The notes under the pieces are model-generated. The model searched no databases, was not told where the DNA came from, and worked only from the letters and a program-made list of their open reading frames with translations. Of a DNA stretch of 53,884 nucleotides, positions 1 to 8,975 are shown one piece after another (the first letter of the stretch is position 1; each line of letters opens with the position of its first letter). Both the position numbers and the translations under genes were made by a program. Source of the DNA: JAJZJT01 sp049964655 (lineage in GTDB: Bacteria; Actinomycetota; Acidimicrobiia; Acidimicrobiales; RAAP-2); assembly GCA_049964655.1 (NCBI GenBank), contig JBMFXC010000006.1, positions 1 through 53,884 of the forward strand. Reading direction: 5' to 3'.

Positions 1-264
1 GTGGAGGGCGGGGTCCACCAGCCAGTACCGGGTGGGCATGGGCGTGCCGTCGGCGAGGAAGGCGTCGTTGGCGATCACGGCGGGTGCACCGTGCTCGTTG
101 CGCACCACGACCGTGAAGCGACCGGCGGGGGGGCGTCCCAGGCTGGACTCGACGGCCTCGAGGTCGGTCGGCCTCGGGGGCTCGCCCGGTACGTCGGTCG
201 CGTCACCGGCCCGGTGCTGGAGGTCGCCGGCCCGGTGACGGGCCGGCCCGAACTGGCCCGTCAC
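1..264 (-). CDS. DUF501 family protein (N-terminal part)
   Basis: This is a partial gene that runs off the left edge; only the first 88 codons are visible. The minus-strand frame reads a variable Pro/Arg/Gly-rich leader and then DLEAVESSLGRPPAG, RFTVVVRNEHGAP and LADGTPMPTRYWLVDP. These match the N-terminal half of DUF501 proteins (variable leader, LGRPP, then DGTPFPTxYxLT/VDP). The GTG start at 264 overlaps the ftsB stop codon in a GTGA arrangement, which suggests translational coupling. In many actinobacteria DUF501 follows eno and ftsB and precedes an exopolyphosphatase gene (ppx), so ppx may lie just outside the window. The biochemical function of DUF501 is not established. The frame has no stop; the usual Cys-containing C-terminal half is not visible. 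Confidence 0.8.
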   Translation of the reverse strand, partial: MTGQFGPARHRAGDLQHRAGDATDVPGEPPRPTDLEAVESSLGRPPAGRFTVVVRNEHGAPAVIANDAFLADGTPMPTRYWLVDPALH

Positions 265-992
265 CGCCAGAACTCGAGGACCCGCTCGACGCGCCCCCAG
301 AAGTCGGGCCCGCCCGAAGGGGACGCGGTGCTCGACTTCGCCGCTCCCATCGTCCCCGACGTGGTGGAACCGGCCTCCAGGAGCCCTGGCTGCGGGGTCA
401 TGTTCGGTGCCTTCGACGGCGAAACGAGCGGCTGCCTGGCCGGGTCGCCGGCCGGGATGCCATCTGACGAGCCCGCGGAGGTTCCTGACGGCCCCACCAC
501 CTGGTAGAGCGTCTGACCCCGCCCGACCAGCTGGTACCGCTCCCGGGCCAGCCGTCCGGTCGCCGTCGGAGACTCGAGCAGGCTGCGCTGCTCGGCCAGG
601 AGACGGTCTGCGTGCTGAACCGCCGCCAGGTGCGCCTCGGCGGCGGCGAGCTGGCGGTGCTCGGAGACGAGCTGGGTCACCGGAAAGCTCGTCCCGACCA
701 CGACCAGGGCGAACAACCCGGCCAGGGCGACGGGCAGCCGCCGAGCGCGCCGGGCGCGCCGGGCGCGCTCGGCCGACGACGGACGGCGTGACGCCGGCCT
801 GCTGGGTCGGGAGGGCCCAGCGTGCCGTGCTGGCCGCTCACTGCCGCTCCGAGCGACCGTCCCCCGGCTAGCACGGCCCGGGCGACCGGTCACCGCGGTC
901 CGCCCCGGGTGCCGGCGTGCCGCGTGTACCGGACGGCGGGCAGCGTTCCCACCTGCCCGGGAGGGACGTGCGGCGCGCCGGGGCGTGGTCAC
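261..992 (-). CDS. ftsB: FtsB/DivIC-type septum formation initiator
   Basis: A bitopic membrane protein of the divisome (FtsB/DivIC family), which bridges FtsL and FtsQ during septal peptidoglycan synthesis. About 85 N-terminal residues are Arg/Pro/Ala-rich and cytoplasmic. One membrane helix (about 87-107) follows, then a short coiled coil (about 110-140, EHRQLAAAEAHLAAVQHAD) and the family motif ARERYQLVGRGQ near 150-160. The C-terminal about 70 residues (Ser/Gly/Pro-rich) are longer than usual. The gene starts with GTG at 992 and overlaps the eno stop by four bases (GTGA); its own stop overlaps the DUF501 start. This gives a tight eno-ftsB-DUF501 operon, the normal actinobacterial order. 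Family assignment rests on topology, motif and neighbours; FtsL-like alternatives are unlikely directly after eno. Confidence 0.88.
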   Translation of the reverse strand: MTTPRRAARPSRAGGNAARRPVHAARRHPGRTAVTGRPGRASRGTVARSGSERPARHAGPSRPSRPASRRPSSAERARRARRARRLPVALAGLFALVVVGTSFPVTQLVSEHRQLAAAEAHLAAVQHADRLLAEQRSLLESPTATGRLARERYQLVGRGQTLYQVVGPSGTSAGSSDGIPAGDPARQPLVSPSKAPNMTPQPGLLEAGSTTSGTMGAAKSSTASPSGGPDFWGRVERVLEFWR

Positions 993-2293
993 GCCGTTCC
1001 GCCTCCTCGGGGCCGACCGCCGGTGGAGAGGGCGTCACGCCCCCGGAAGGCGGCCGAGGACCCGAGCGCCTCCTCGATGCGGAGCAGTTGGTTGTACTTG
1101 GCCACCCGGTCCGAACGAGCCGGGGCTCCCGTCTTGATCTGGCCGCAGTTGGTGGCGACAGCGAGGTCGGCGATGGTGGCGTCCTCGGTCTCGCCCGAGC
1201 GGTGCGACATGACGCAGGCGTACGACGAGCGGGTGGCGAGGGCCATGGTGTCGAGCGTCTCGGTGAGGGTGCCGATCTGGTTGACCTTGATGAGGATGGC
1301 GTTGGCGGTGCCCGACTCGATCCCGCGCCGGAGCCGGACCTCGTTGGTCACGAACAAGTCGTCGCCGACCAACTGGATCCGGTCGCCGAGCGCCTCGGTG
1401 AGCGCGGCCCACCCGTCCCAGTCCTCCTCGGCCATGCCGTCCTCGATGGAGACGATCGGGTAGCGGCCGCACAGGTCGACGTAGTACTCCACCAGCTCCG
1501 AGGGTCGAAGCGTGCGGCCCTCGCTGGCGAGCTCGTAGGTACCGTCTCGGTACAGCTCGCTCGAGGCCGGGTCCATGGCGATGGCGATCTCGTCCCCGGG
1601 AGTACGACCGGCTGCCTCGATGGCCTCCACCAGCACCTGGACGGCTGCCTCGTTGGAGTCGAGGTCGGGAGCGAAACCGCCCTCGTCCCCCACCGCCGTC
1701 GACAGGCCGCGCTGCTCGAGCACCTTGGCCAGGGCGTGGTAGGTCTCCACGCTCCATCGCAGCGCCTCCGAAAAGGAGGCCGCTCCGACCGGCATCACCA
1801 TGAACTCCTGCAGGTCGATCGAGTTGTCGGCGTGGACGCCACCGTTGACCACGTTCAGCATCGGCACCGGCAGGACGTGGGCGTTGGCGCCACCGACAGA
1901 GCGGAAGAGCGGCAGGCCGAGCTCGCTGGCAGCCGCCTTGGCGCACGCCAACGAGGTGCCGAGCATGGCGTTCGCCCCGAGATGGGACTTGTTGTCGGTC
2001 CCATCCGCGTCGATCAGGGCGAGGTCGACCGCTCGTTGGTCGACGGCGTCGAGCCCGCTGACGAGGTCGGCGATCGGCCCGTTCACGTGCTCGACGGCCC
2101 GGGTCACACCCTTGCCGCCGAAACGGTCACCGCCGTCGCGCAGCTCGACGGCCTCGAACGAGCCCGTCGACGCGCCCGAGGGCACCATGGCCCGCCCGAT
2201 CGCGCCCGAGTCGAGGACGACCTCGACCTCGACGGTGGGGTTGCCGCGGGAGTCGAGGACCTCCCGCCCGATCACCTGCTCGATGGTGCTCAC
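989..2293 (-). CDS. eno: Enolase
   Basis: Enolase (2-phosphoglycerate to phosphoenolpyruvate, glycolysis; cytosolic, Mg-dependent), 434 residues, the usual length. The protein starts VSTIEQVIGREVLDSRGNPT, the conserved enolase N terminus. It then shows the substrate-loop region (SGASTGSFEAVELRD), GANAMLGTSLA, VGDEGGFAPDL with the catalytic Glu, the metal-binding SIEDGMAEEDWDGW and LVGDDLFVTN, the catalytic Lys in ILIKVNQIGT, and SHRSGETED. GTG at 2293 was chosen because homology begins exactly there and an AGGAG lies about 12 bases upstream; the frame stays open for 37 more codons upstream but these are not enolase-like. The last codons extend slightly beyond typical enolases (Gly/Arg-rich tail) and overlap ftsB. 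Confidence 0.97.
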   Translation of the reverse strand: MSTIEQVIGREVLDSRGNPTVEVEVVLDSGAIGRAMVPSGASTGSFEAVELRDGGDRFGGKGVTRAVEHVNGPIADLVSGLDAVDQRAVDLALIDADGTDNKSHLGANAMLGTSLACAKAAASELGLPLFRSVGGANAHVLPVPMLNVVNGGVHADNSIDLQEFMVMPVGAASFSEALRWSVETYHALAKVLEQRGLSTAVGDEGGFAPDLDSNEAAVQVLVEAIEAAGRTPGDEIAIAMDPASSELYRDGTYELASEGRTLRPSELVEYYVDLCGRYPIVSIEDGMAEEDWDGWAALTEALGDRIQLVGDDLFVTNEVRLRRGIESGTANAILIKVNQIGTLTETLDTMALATRSSYACVMSHRSGETEDATIADLAVATNCGQIKTGAPARSDRVAKYNQLLRIEEALGSSAAFRGRDALSTGGRPRGGGTA

Positions 2294-2366
2294 GGTTCGT
2301 TGGTGCTCCTGTTCCTGCCCCCGGTGCTGTTCCTGCCCCCCGGCGCGGCTGATGCGGCAACGGTCG

Positions 2367-2372
2367 ACGCTA
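2367..2372 (-). promoter_or_regulatory. Candidate -10 element of eno
   Basis: Reading the minus strand, GGTAGCGT gives a TAGCGT hexamer about 73 bases before the eno start. The same GGTAG(C/G)NT style of -10 precedes several genes in this window (surA-like, prs, typA, the response regulator). No clear -35 is seen. It would give eno its own leader independent of mazG. Confidence 0.35.
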
Positions 2373-2418
2373 CCAGCTGGTCCGGGCTCGACCTGGACAT
2401 TCACTGCGCCTCGGCGGC

Positions 2419-2518
2419 NNNNNNNNNNNNNNNNNNNNNNNNNNNNNNNNNNNNNNNNNNNNNNNNNNNNNNNNNNNNNNNNNNNNNNNNNNNNNNNNNN
2501 NNNNNNNNNNNNNNNNNN
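2419..2518. other. Assembly gap (100 N)
   Basis: Exactly 100 N, the conventional placeholder for a scaffold gap of unknown size. It removes the 3' end of mazG and any mazG-eno intergenic sequence. The last known bases before eno (2401-2418, minus strand) read five codons ending in TGA, which could be the true mazG end but cannot be placed in frame across the gap. Confidence 0.98.
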
Positions 2519-3990
2519 CGGCGCACCTCGGCACGGAACCGCCGAGCCCGATCGCGCAGCGCGGCCTCGGCGTCGACCTCCACGGCGCTTGCCAGCGCCA
2601 CCACGTCGAAGAGCAGGTCGCCTACCGCTCTGGTCGGGTTCGGGGCGTCTCGCAGGCTGCCCGAGGTCCGACGGACCCGCTCGACCAGCTCGGTCGGGTC
2701 GGACCCCGCGATGCCGACCGCGGCCGCCTTGCGTTGGAGCTTTGCCGTGACCGCCAGGGCGGGAAGCGCAGCAGGGATCCCGTCCGTGACACTGGCACGC
2801 TGTTTCTCCGCGAGCTTGCTCACCTCCCAGGCAGAGGCGAGCTCGGCTGGCTCCGCCGTTCCCTCTGCCCCGGCAGCGAACACGTGGGGGTGCCGGGCGA
2901 CGAGCTTGTCGTGCACGCTCCGGGCCACGTCGGCCAGGTCGAAGCGACCGGCCTCGGCAGCCAACGTGGCGTGCAGGAAGACCTGGAAGAGCACGTCCCC
3001 GAGCTCCTCCTCGAGTGCCGCCACGGCCGCAGTCTCGGTTCCCGCGTCGAGAGCATGTTCGGCCTCGCGCGGGGCACCAGGGGCAGACTGGCCGGCCCCA
3101 CCAGCGGGTACCACGCCACGCCCGGCACGCTCGTCAGCGTCGACGAGCTCGTCGATGGCGGCGAGCTCGTCGATGGCCTCGAGCGCCTCGTGCGCCTCCT
3201 CGAGGAGGTGCCGTGCCAGCGATCCGTGCGTCTGGCGGCGGTCCCACGGGCACCGCTCGCGCAGGACGTGCACGAGCTCGTCGAGAGCGACCAGCTCGGC
3301 GGCGACCGGGGCAGCGAGCCGCGGGACCCACAACGAGGTGAGGTGGTCGGGGTCGACGGAGCGGTCGAGGTCGTCCCAGTCGACCTCGACGATCCGCTCG
3401 TCGGGAAGACCCAGGTGGTGCAGGACGACGACCGTCGTGTCCGGCACCGGGTCGGCGGCCAGCTTGACGGCAGAGAGCACGTCGCGGTCGTAGCACTGGG
3501 CCACCAACAGGGGGCCGGTCAGCCCGGCCGCGGCGGTGGCGAAGACCGTGGCATCCACCAGGTGGACCCCCGCGGCAACCGGGTCGACCCCCAGGCGGGC
3601 GAAGGCAAGGTCCGCGAACGACACGGCGGGGTGGACCACGATGGAGAGCTCACCGGCGACGATGGAGGGGTGCTCGCCCAACAGGACGACCGTCCGTTCG
3701 GCGACCGTCGGGGAGCCCGGGACGGCGTAGACGACGGTTCCCGTCTCCTCAGCAAGGCCAACCAGCTCGTCGACGATCGTCTCGTAGACCTCGTCGAAGG
3801 TCTCCGCTCGTTCGTAGACCTCGTCGAAGGTGGCGACACCCGGAAAGGCGGCGGCGGCCGGATGGCGGCCAGTGCGGAGCCGCACCGACCCCGGGCCGCT
3901 CAGGAGCGACGCGGCTTCCTCGGTGACGAGCCCGGGGCCGGCCGGGCCCAGCCCCACCACGTGGATGGTCGGGCCCGAAGCCTCCGCCAC
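2519..3990 (-). CDS. mazG: YabN-like tetrapyrrole methylase/MazG nucleotide pyrophosphohydrolase, 3' end in gap
   Basis: A two-domain protein like Bacillus YabN. The N-terminal half is a SAM-dependent tetrapyrrole-methylase fold (TIHVVGLGPAGPGLVTEEA, VVYAVPGSPTVAE). The C-terminal half is MazG, an all-alpha NTP pyrophosphohydrolase thought to clear aberrant dNTPs. MazG motifs are CPWDRRQTHGSLARHLLEEAHE and LEEELGDVLFQVFLHA, which give the EExxE and ExxD metal ligands. About 40 extra residues separate these two motifs, partly made by a repeated IDELAAIDEL stretch, so the catalytic four-helix core carries an insertion. A second in-frame duplication (FDEVYE twice, 30-bp direct repeat at 3782-3831) lies in the methylase half. 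GTG at 3990 is preferred because GAGGAGGG sits 7 bases upstream and homology begins there; a GTG at 4014 overlaps the upstream stop. The C terminus is lost in the assembly gap. Confidence 0.87.
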
Positions 3991-4006
3991 TCGCCGGCCC
4001 TCCTCG

Positions 4007-5236
4007 TCAACCACCTGAGGACGAACCGCCCCCGCTCGACGTCGCACCCGAGCCCGAGCCCGAGCCCGAGCCGCCTCCAGTCAGGCCGGAGGCTCCCGGC
4101 ACCAGTGACGCGCTCGCCGGCGGCTGGGCCACCGCGCCCGAGGCGGCCGCGAGCAGGAAGCGGGCCGGGGGTGCCACCGGAGGGACGACCGAGGGCGGCT
4201 TCCACGAGCCATAGCGCGGATCGACGGTCACCGACGAGCGGCGTGCGAAGGCCACGACTTCGCTCGACACCCGGCTGACGTTCGAGGCCGACTCCATCAA
4301 CTGTTGGCGGATGCTGCCTGCCACCTGCGAGAGCGGCTCGAGCGTGCGCTTGGTCACTTCGTAGAGGAGCCACGCCCCCGAAGCGGTGTCCTGCACGGGG
4401 CCGATGGGCTTGCCCACCGTCACCGGCGCTGCCTGCTGGAGGGCTTGGTCGACCTGGGCCTCGGACTGGTTGCACCCGATGGCGCCGCCCGAGCCCGCCG
4501 ACTGGGCGTCGAGCGAGTGAGCCTTCGCCACGGTGGCGAACGGTGTACCGGCGTTGATCTCGGTCAGGTACTGCTGGGCGTGGGCCTGGGTGTCGGTGAC
4601 GATGACGCTCACGCAGTCCGCCTGGAACTGGGTCGGGTTGGCGAGGTAGTAGCGCAGGACGGCCTTCGCAGACAGGTCGGCACCGTCGCTGAGCAGCGCT
4701 TCGTCCACCGCCTGGTTGCGGATCTGCGCTGCCCGCTCACTGGCCGGCAGTCCGGCCAGCACCTGGGCGCCCGTCAACGTCGACCCGGACGGCGTCTCAC
4801 ACGCCGTCGCCCCCCCGCTCTGACTGGCCACCGACGCTGCCGAGGCGATCTCGCCGTCGAGGAGCGATTCGAGGTCGTGGCGAGCAGTAGCCAGGTCGGC
4901 CGGCGTGATGTCGAGGTGCTTGGCCGCGGCGAGCTGCCTCGAGAGCGTGTTCCCGATCCGGTTGTCGAGGATGTCGTCTGCGAACTGCATGGCGTAGGTG
5001 TCCCCACTTCCCGCACCCTGCACCTGCAACGAGGCACCGGCTCCCACCTCGACCGAGAGGAGGCAGGCGCCCGCCTGGGTGTGGGTGTAGGCGGAGAGCT
5101 CCTGGTTGAGCCCGGCCTGGGAGATGGTGGTGCCGTTCACCGTAGCGGCAGCAGGGAGGATGTCACAGGCCGTGGCCAGGGTCCCGGCCAGGACGACGGC
5201 GAGCACGGGCACGGCGAGGGAGACAAGGCGCTTCAC
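4007..5236 (-). CDS. SurA/PrsA-like peptidyl-prolyl isomerase lipoprotein
   Basis: A predicted exported lipoprotein of 409 residues. Its signal peptide ends in a lipobox (LATAC, Cys24). A SurA-type N-terminal helical region with ATVNGTTISQAGLNQEL follows, and then a parvulin-like domain (about residues 205-305: ADCVSVIVTDTQAHAQQYL, TPFATVAKAHSLD, GGAIGCN, WLLYEVTKR). Such proteins help fold or deliver secreted proteins at the outer face of the membrane. The C-terminal 50 residues are Gly/Ser low complexity. It starts with GTG at 5236, 7 bases after a TAGCAT box and without a Shine-Dalgarno, so it may be leaderless. In Actinobacteria a SurA-like gene commonly sits between mfd and mazG, as here. 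The exact clients are unknown. Confidence 0.82.
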   Translation of the reverse strand: MKRLVSLAVPVLAVVLAGTLATACDILPAAATVNGTTISQAGLNQELSAYTHTQAGACLLSVEVGAGASLQVQGAGSGDTYAMQFADDILDNRIGNTLSRQLAAAKHLDITPADLATARHDLESLLDGEIASAASVASQSGGATACETPSGSTLTGAQVLAGLPASERAAQIRNQAVDEALLSDGADLSAKAVLRYYLANPTQFQADCVSVIVTDTQAHAQQYLTEINAGTPFATVAKAHSLDAQSAGSGGAIGCNQSEAQVDQALQQAAPVTVGKPIGPVQDTASGAWLLYEVTKRTLEPLSQVAGSIRQQLMESASNVSRVSSEVVAFARRSSVTVDPRYGSWKPPSVVPPVAPPARFLLAAASGAVAQPPASASLVPGASGLTGGGSGSGSGSGATSSGGGSSSGG

Positions 5237-5243
5237 GGCGGCG

Positions 5244-5249
5244 ATGCTA
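5244..5249 (-). promoter_or_regulatory. Candidate -10 of the surA-like gene (leaderless)
   Basis: Minus-strand GGTAGCATCGCCGCC precedes the GTG start directly. TAGCAT lies 7 bases before the start codon and there is no purine-rich ribosome-binding site, as expected for a leaderless transcript. Confidence 0.4.
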
Positions 5250-5294
5250 CCGGAGGCCCCGGGACCACCCGGGTCGACCGCGCTCCTTCGCCGA

Positions 5295-8200
5295 TCAGGC
5301 GTCGGGGACGAGCTGGCGAAGGAGCTCGACGAGGACCGGGGCGTACCTGCCGTCTGGCGGCTTAGTCAGCGGCACCAGCAGCCGGTGCTGGTCCTCGAGG
5401 TAGGTGGCGCCCGGGGCCAGCCGACGGAGCCGCACGCTCGCCGAGGCGGGCAGGACGACGGGGGTGAGCTTCGCCGTCGCCCGACCACCGCCCATCGTGC
5501 CGCGCGGGAGCTGGACGGCGAGGTCCTCGATGCCCAGGCGGAGGCACTCCGCCCGCAGCCGGGCCACCTCGAGCAACGCCTCGGCCTGCGGTGGCGGGGG
5601 GCCGAACCGGTCCGTCCACTCGGCCCGGACGTCGTCGACCTGGTCAGCCGTCCGCACGTCGGCGAGCCGGCGGTACGCCTCGAGCCGCACGTCTTCTGCT
5701 TCGATGTACTGGGCGGGGAGATGGGCGGCGTCGGGAACGTCGATGGAGAGCTCGACGGGTGTCGGCCGGGGCTCGCCCTTCAGCTCGGCAACCGCCTCGG
5801 ACACCAACTGGACGTAGAGGTCGTAGCCGACGGCGGCCACGTGGCCCGATTGGTCGCGCCCGAGGAGGTTGCCGGCGCCCCGGATCTGCAGGTCGCGCAG
5901 GGCGATCTTGAAGCCCGACCCGAGGTCGGTGTGGTCGCCGATCGTCCGCAGACGCTCGTAGGCCTGCTCGGAGAGCACGTGGTCGGGGGGATGGAACAAG
6001 TAGGCATACGCACGCTGTCCAGCCCGCCCGACGCGGCCGCGGAGCTGGTGGAGCTGCCCCAGGCCAAGCAGGTCGGCCCGGTCGACGACGAGGGTGTTCA
6101 CTGTCGGCATGTCGATGCCGGACTCGATGATGGTGGTGCAGACGAGCACGTCGAAGCGCCGCTGCCAGAAGTCCAGCACGACCTGCTCGAGCGCCCCCTC
6201 GTCCATCTGCCCGTGAGCGACGGCCACTCGTGCCTCGGGAGCAAGCCGCCGGACTCGCTCGGCTACTTGCTCGATGTCGTGGACGCGGTTGTGGACGAAG
6301 AACACCTGACCCTCGCGCAGCAGCTCACGCCGGATGGCCTCGGCAACTGCTCCCTCGTCGTACTCGCCGACGTAGGTGAGGATCGGACGCCGGGCTGCCG
6401 GTGGCGTGTTCACCATCGACAGGTCGCGGATCCCGGTGAGGGCCATCTCGAGGGTCCGCGGGATGGGACTGGCGCTGAGGGTGAGGACGTCGACACCTTC
6501 GGCAAGTGCCTTGATGGCCTCCTTGTGGCTGACACCGAAGCGCTGCTCCTCGTCCACCACCAGAAGGCCGAGCTTGGCGAAGGACACGTCGGACGCCAGC
6601 AGCCGGTGGGTACCGACGACGACGTCGACCGACCCATCGGCCAGGCCGGCCAGGACTGCCCGTCCCTGGGCGGGGGTCAGGAACCGGCTGAGCAGCTCGA
6701 CACGGACGGGGTACGGCTCGAAACGATCGGAGAAGGTCTGGAAGTGCTGGCTGGCCAACAGGGTGGTCGGCACCAGCACCGCAGCCTGACGACCGTCCTG
6801 GACGGCCTTGAACACCGCCCGGATCGCCACCTCGGTCTTGCCGAAGCCGACGTCGCCGCAGACCAATCGGTCCATCGGCTGCGGTCGCTCCATGTCCGCC
6901 TTGACCTCCTCGATGGCACGGAGCTGGTCCGCCGTCTCGACGAAGGGGAAAGCCGACTCGACTTCGGCCTGCCACGGCGTGTCGGGTGCGAAAGCGTGAC
7001 CGGGCACCTGCAGGCGGGTGCGGTAGAGCGCCACGAGCTCCTCGGCGATCTCGTGGACGGCGGCGCGGGCCTTGGCCCGCGTCCGCTGCCACTCCGAGCC
7101 GCCGAGCCGGCTGACCGTCGGGCTCTCCCCGCCGGCGTACGGGGTGAGCAGCTCGATCTGGTCGGTGGGCAGGTACAGCTTGTCGTCCCCGCGGTACTCG
7201 AGGAGGAGGTAGTCGCGAGTGACGCCCCCCATCGTCCGGGTGACCATCCCGCCGTAGCGGGCCACGCCGTGCTGGCGGTGGACGACGTAGCTCCCCGGCG
7301 CCAAGTCGTCGAAGAAGCCGTCCACCGGGCGGGCCCGGGTCCGTGCCTGTCGGTGCGGGCGGCGCCGCCCGGTCAGGTCCGACTCGGCCAGCACGGCCAG
7401 CCGGGCGGCTGGCAGGACGAAGCCGCGATCGAGCGCTGCCGTCACCACCTGGACGCCCGGGGGTCCGAGCGCCGGCTCGCCGTCGACGACGGTCGCCGGC
7501 ACTCCCTCGGTGTCGAGCGCGGCTGCCAGGCGTTCGGCTCCTGACCGCGAGGCCGCGCACACCACCACGCGGGAGCCGCCACCCACCAGGGCGCCGACCT
7601 GCCCGGCCAGGGCCGCGGGGTCCCCCAGCACCGGCTGCCAAGCTCGGCTCTCGAGCACCGGTGCCTCACCGCCGTCCGAGGTGAGGGGAAGCGTGAGCAC
7701 GGCTCCGGCGTACCGGGCCAGGAGCCGATCGTAGGTGGCGTGCAACCGCGGGGCCTCCGCTCCTGCTTCGAGGCCCCAGGTCTGGGCAAGGGCGTCGGCC
7801 AGCGCCGCCTCCTCGTCGGCCAGCTCAGCGGCCCGGTCGCGGACCCGTCCCGGCTCGACGACCACGACGAGCGAGCTGGGCCCGAGCAGGTCAGTGAGCA
7901 GCTCCCCGCGCAGGCTGCTGGCACCGGCGCCGGTGTCGCCGGCCGCAATGGTCGGGTCGGCGTCGGCGTCGGCAGTGATCGGGTCGGCGTCGAAGAGCCA
8001 GGGCAGCCACGATTCCATGCCGTCGAAGAGGTGGCCGTCGGCCAGGCGCCGCCACTGCTGCGCTCCCCAAGGGGCTTCCTCGACCAGTCGGGCCGCTCGC
8101 GCCCGCACCGCCTCGTCGGGGACGAGCTCGCGGCAGCCGGTGAGGCGGACGACCGAGACGTCCTCGACGGAGCGCTGGTCGGCGACGTCGAAGCGGGTCA

Positions 8201-8858
8201 GGCGATCGACGTCGTCCCCCCACAGGTCGATCCGCACCGGCAGCTCGTCGGTGGGCGGGAACACGTCGACGATCCCGCCGCGGACCGCCAGCTCACCCCG
8301 GTGCTCGACCAGCGGCTCTCGGCGGTACCCGAGCCCGACGAGTCGTGCCACCAGCTCACCCGGGTCGACCGTGGTTCCCTTGGCCACCACCACCGGACGC
8401 GCCGCCGACCGCCAGGGGCCGAGCCGTTGGAGAAGGGCCTTGATCGGTGCCACGACCACGTCGACCGGCTCGGTGTCGCCCGCCGCCTCCCACCCGCTGG
8501 CACCACCCAGCGCGACACTGTCCGGGGCACCGGAGCCGACCAGCGCCGACAGCACGGCGAGCCGCTGCCCCATGGTCGCCACCTCGGGGCTCACCCGCTC
8601 GAAGGGGAGGGTCTCCCACGCCGGGAACAGCTCGACGCGTCCGTCGACGAAGAGGGCAAGGTCGTGAGCCAGCTGCTCGGCAGCGACCCCGGTCGGCGCC
8701 ACCACCAGGACCGGTCGTCGCGACCCCAGCCGCACGGCGCCGGCCACGGCGATGGCCTGAGCGGGCGTCGCCACGGCCAGCGTCGCGTTCGACACGCCCA
8801 CCACCCGGGTCATCACCGGGTCGTCGCGCAGGGCGCCGGGAAGGGTGTGAAGGCTCAC
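5295..8858 (-). CDS. mfd: Transcription-repair coupling factor Mfd
   Basis: Mfd (1187 residues, full length) is an ATP-driven translocase. It removes RNA polymerase stalled at DNA lesions and recruits UvrA. Regions in order: the UvrB-homology N-terminal module (LPFERVSPEVATMGQRLAVL); the RNAP-interacting CarD-like domain (GSYVVHRQHGVARYGG, YLLLEYRGDDKLYLPTDQ); the helicase core with Walker A (GDVGFGKTEVA), the Walker B box VVDEEQRFGV, motif III TLSASPIPRTLEMA and motif VI QLRGRVGRAG; and the C-terminal TRCF domain (ELSIDVPDAAHLPAQYI). A small Asp/Ala repeat (ITADADADPT) and Gly/Ala-rich insertions decorate the N-terminal part. It starts with GTG at 8858. It lies 117 bases downstream of pth in the standard order. 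Confidence 0.97.
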   Translation of the reverse strand: MSLHTLPGALRDDPVMTRVVGVSNATLAVATPAQAIAVAGAVRLGSRRPVLVVAPTGVAAEQLAHDLALFVDGRVELFPAWETLPFERVSPEVATMGQRLAVLSALVGSGAPDSVALGGASGWEAAGDTEPVDVVVAPIKALLQRLGPWRSAARPVVVAKGTTVDPGELVARLVGLGYRREPLVEHRGELAVRGGIVDVFPPTDELPVRIDLWGDDVDRLTRFDVADQRSVEDVSVVRLTGCRELVPDEAVRARAARLVEEAPWGAQQWRRLADGHLFDGMESWLPWLFDADPITADADADPTIAAGDTGAGASSLRGELLTDLLGPSSLVVVVEPGRVRDRAAELADEEAALADALAQTWGLEAGAEAPRLHATYDRLLARYAGAVLTLPLTSDGGEAPVLESRAWQPVLGDPAALAGQVGALVGGGSRVVVCAASRSGAERLAAALDTEGVPATVVDGEPALGPPGVQVVTAALDRGFVLPAARLAVLAESDLTGRRRPHRQARTRARPVDGFFDDLAPGSYVVHRQHGVARYGGMVTRTMGGVTRDYLLLEYRGDDKLYLPTDQIELLTPYAGGESPTVSRLGGSEWQRTRAKARAAVHEIAEELVALYRTRLQVPGHAFAPDTPWQAEVESAFPFVETADQLRAIEEVKADMERPQPMDRLVCGDVGFGKTEVAIRAVFKAVQDGRQAAVLVPTTLLASQHFQTFSDRFEPYPVRVELLSRFLTPAQGRAVLAGLADGSVDVVVGTHRLLASDVSFAKLGLLVVDEEQRFGVSHKEAIKALAEGVDVLTLSASPIPRTLEMALTGIRDLSMVNTPPAARRPILTYVGEYDEGAVAEAIRRELLREGQVFFVHNRVHDIEQVAERVRRLAPEARVAVAHGQMDEGALEQVVLDFWQRRFDVLVCTTIIESGIDMPTVNTLVVDRADLLGLGQLHQLRGRVGRAGQRAYAYLFHPPDHVLSEQAYERLRTIGDHTDLGSGFKIALRDLQIRGAGNLLGRDQSGHVAAVGYDLYVQLVSEAVAELKGEPRPTPVELSIDVPDAAHLPAQYIEAEDVRLEAYRRLADVRTADQVDDVRAEWTDRFGPPPPQAEALLEVARLRAECLRLGIEDLAVQLPRGTMGGGRATAKLTPVVLPASASVRLRRLAPGATYLEDQHRLLVPLTKPPDGRYAPVLVELLRQLVPDA

Positions 8859-8875
8859 TGCTGGCTCACCGGGTC

Positions 8876-8881
8876 AGGGTA
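8876..8881 (-). promoter_or_regulatory. Candidate -10 upstream of mfd
   Basis: Minus-strand GGTACCCT gives a TACCCT hexamer 17 bases before the mfd GTG, a sequence also found before rplY and in the leader element at 39827-39896. No convincing -35 is visible. Confidence 0.25.
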
Positions 8882-8975
8882 CCGGCCGGCCGTGACGGGA
8901 CGAGCCCGCCCACCTGGCGATCGAGCTGGGTCCGGTCGGGTCGACAGCCTTGCCCCAGACGGTCCGATCGGAGCC

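Noticed and set aside
917..3493. 858-codon open frame on the plus strand across eno, the N gap and mazG
   Set aside because: It is antisense to two clear genes, runs through 100 unknown bases, and shows only the Arg/Gly/Ala-rich composition typical of mirror frames in GC-rich DNA.
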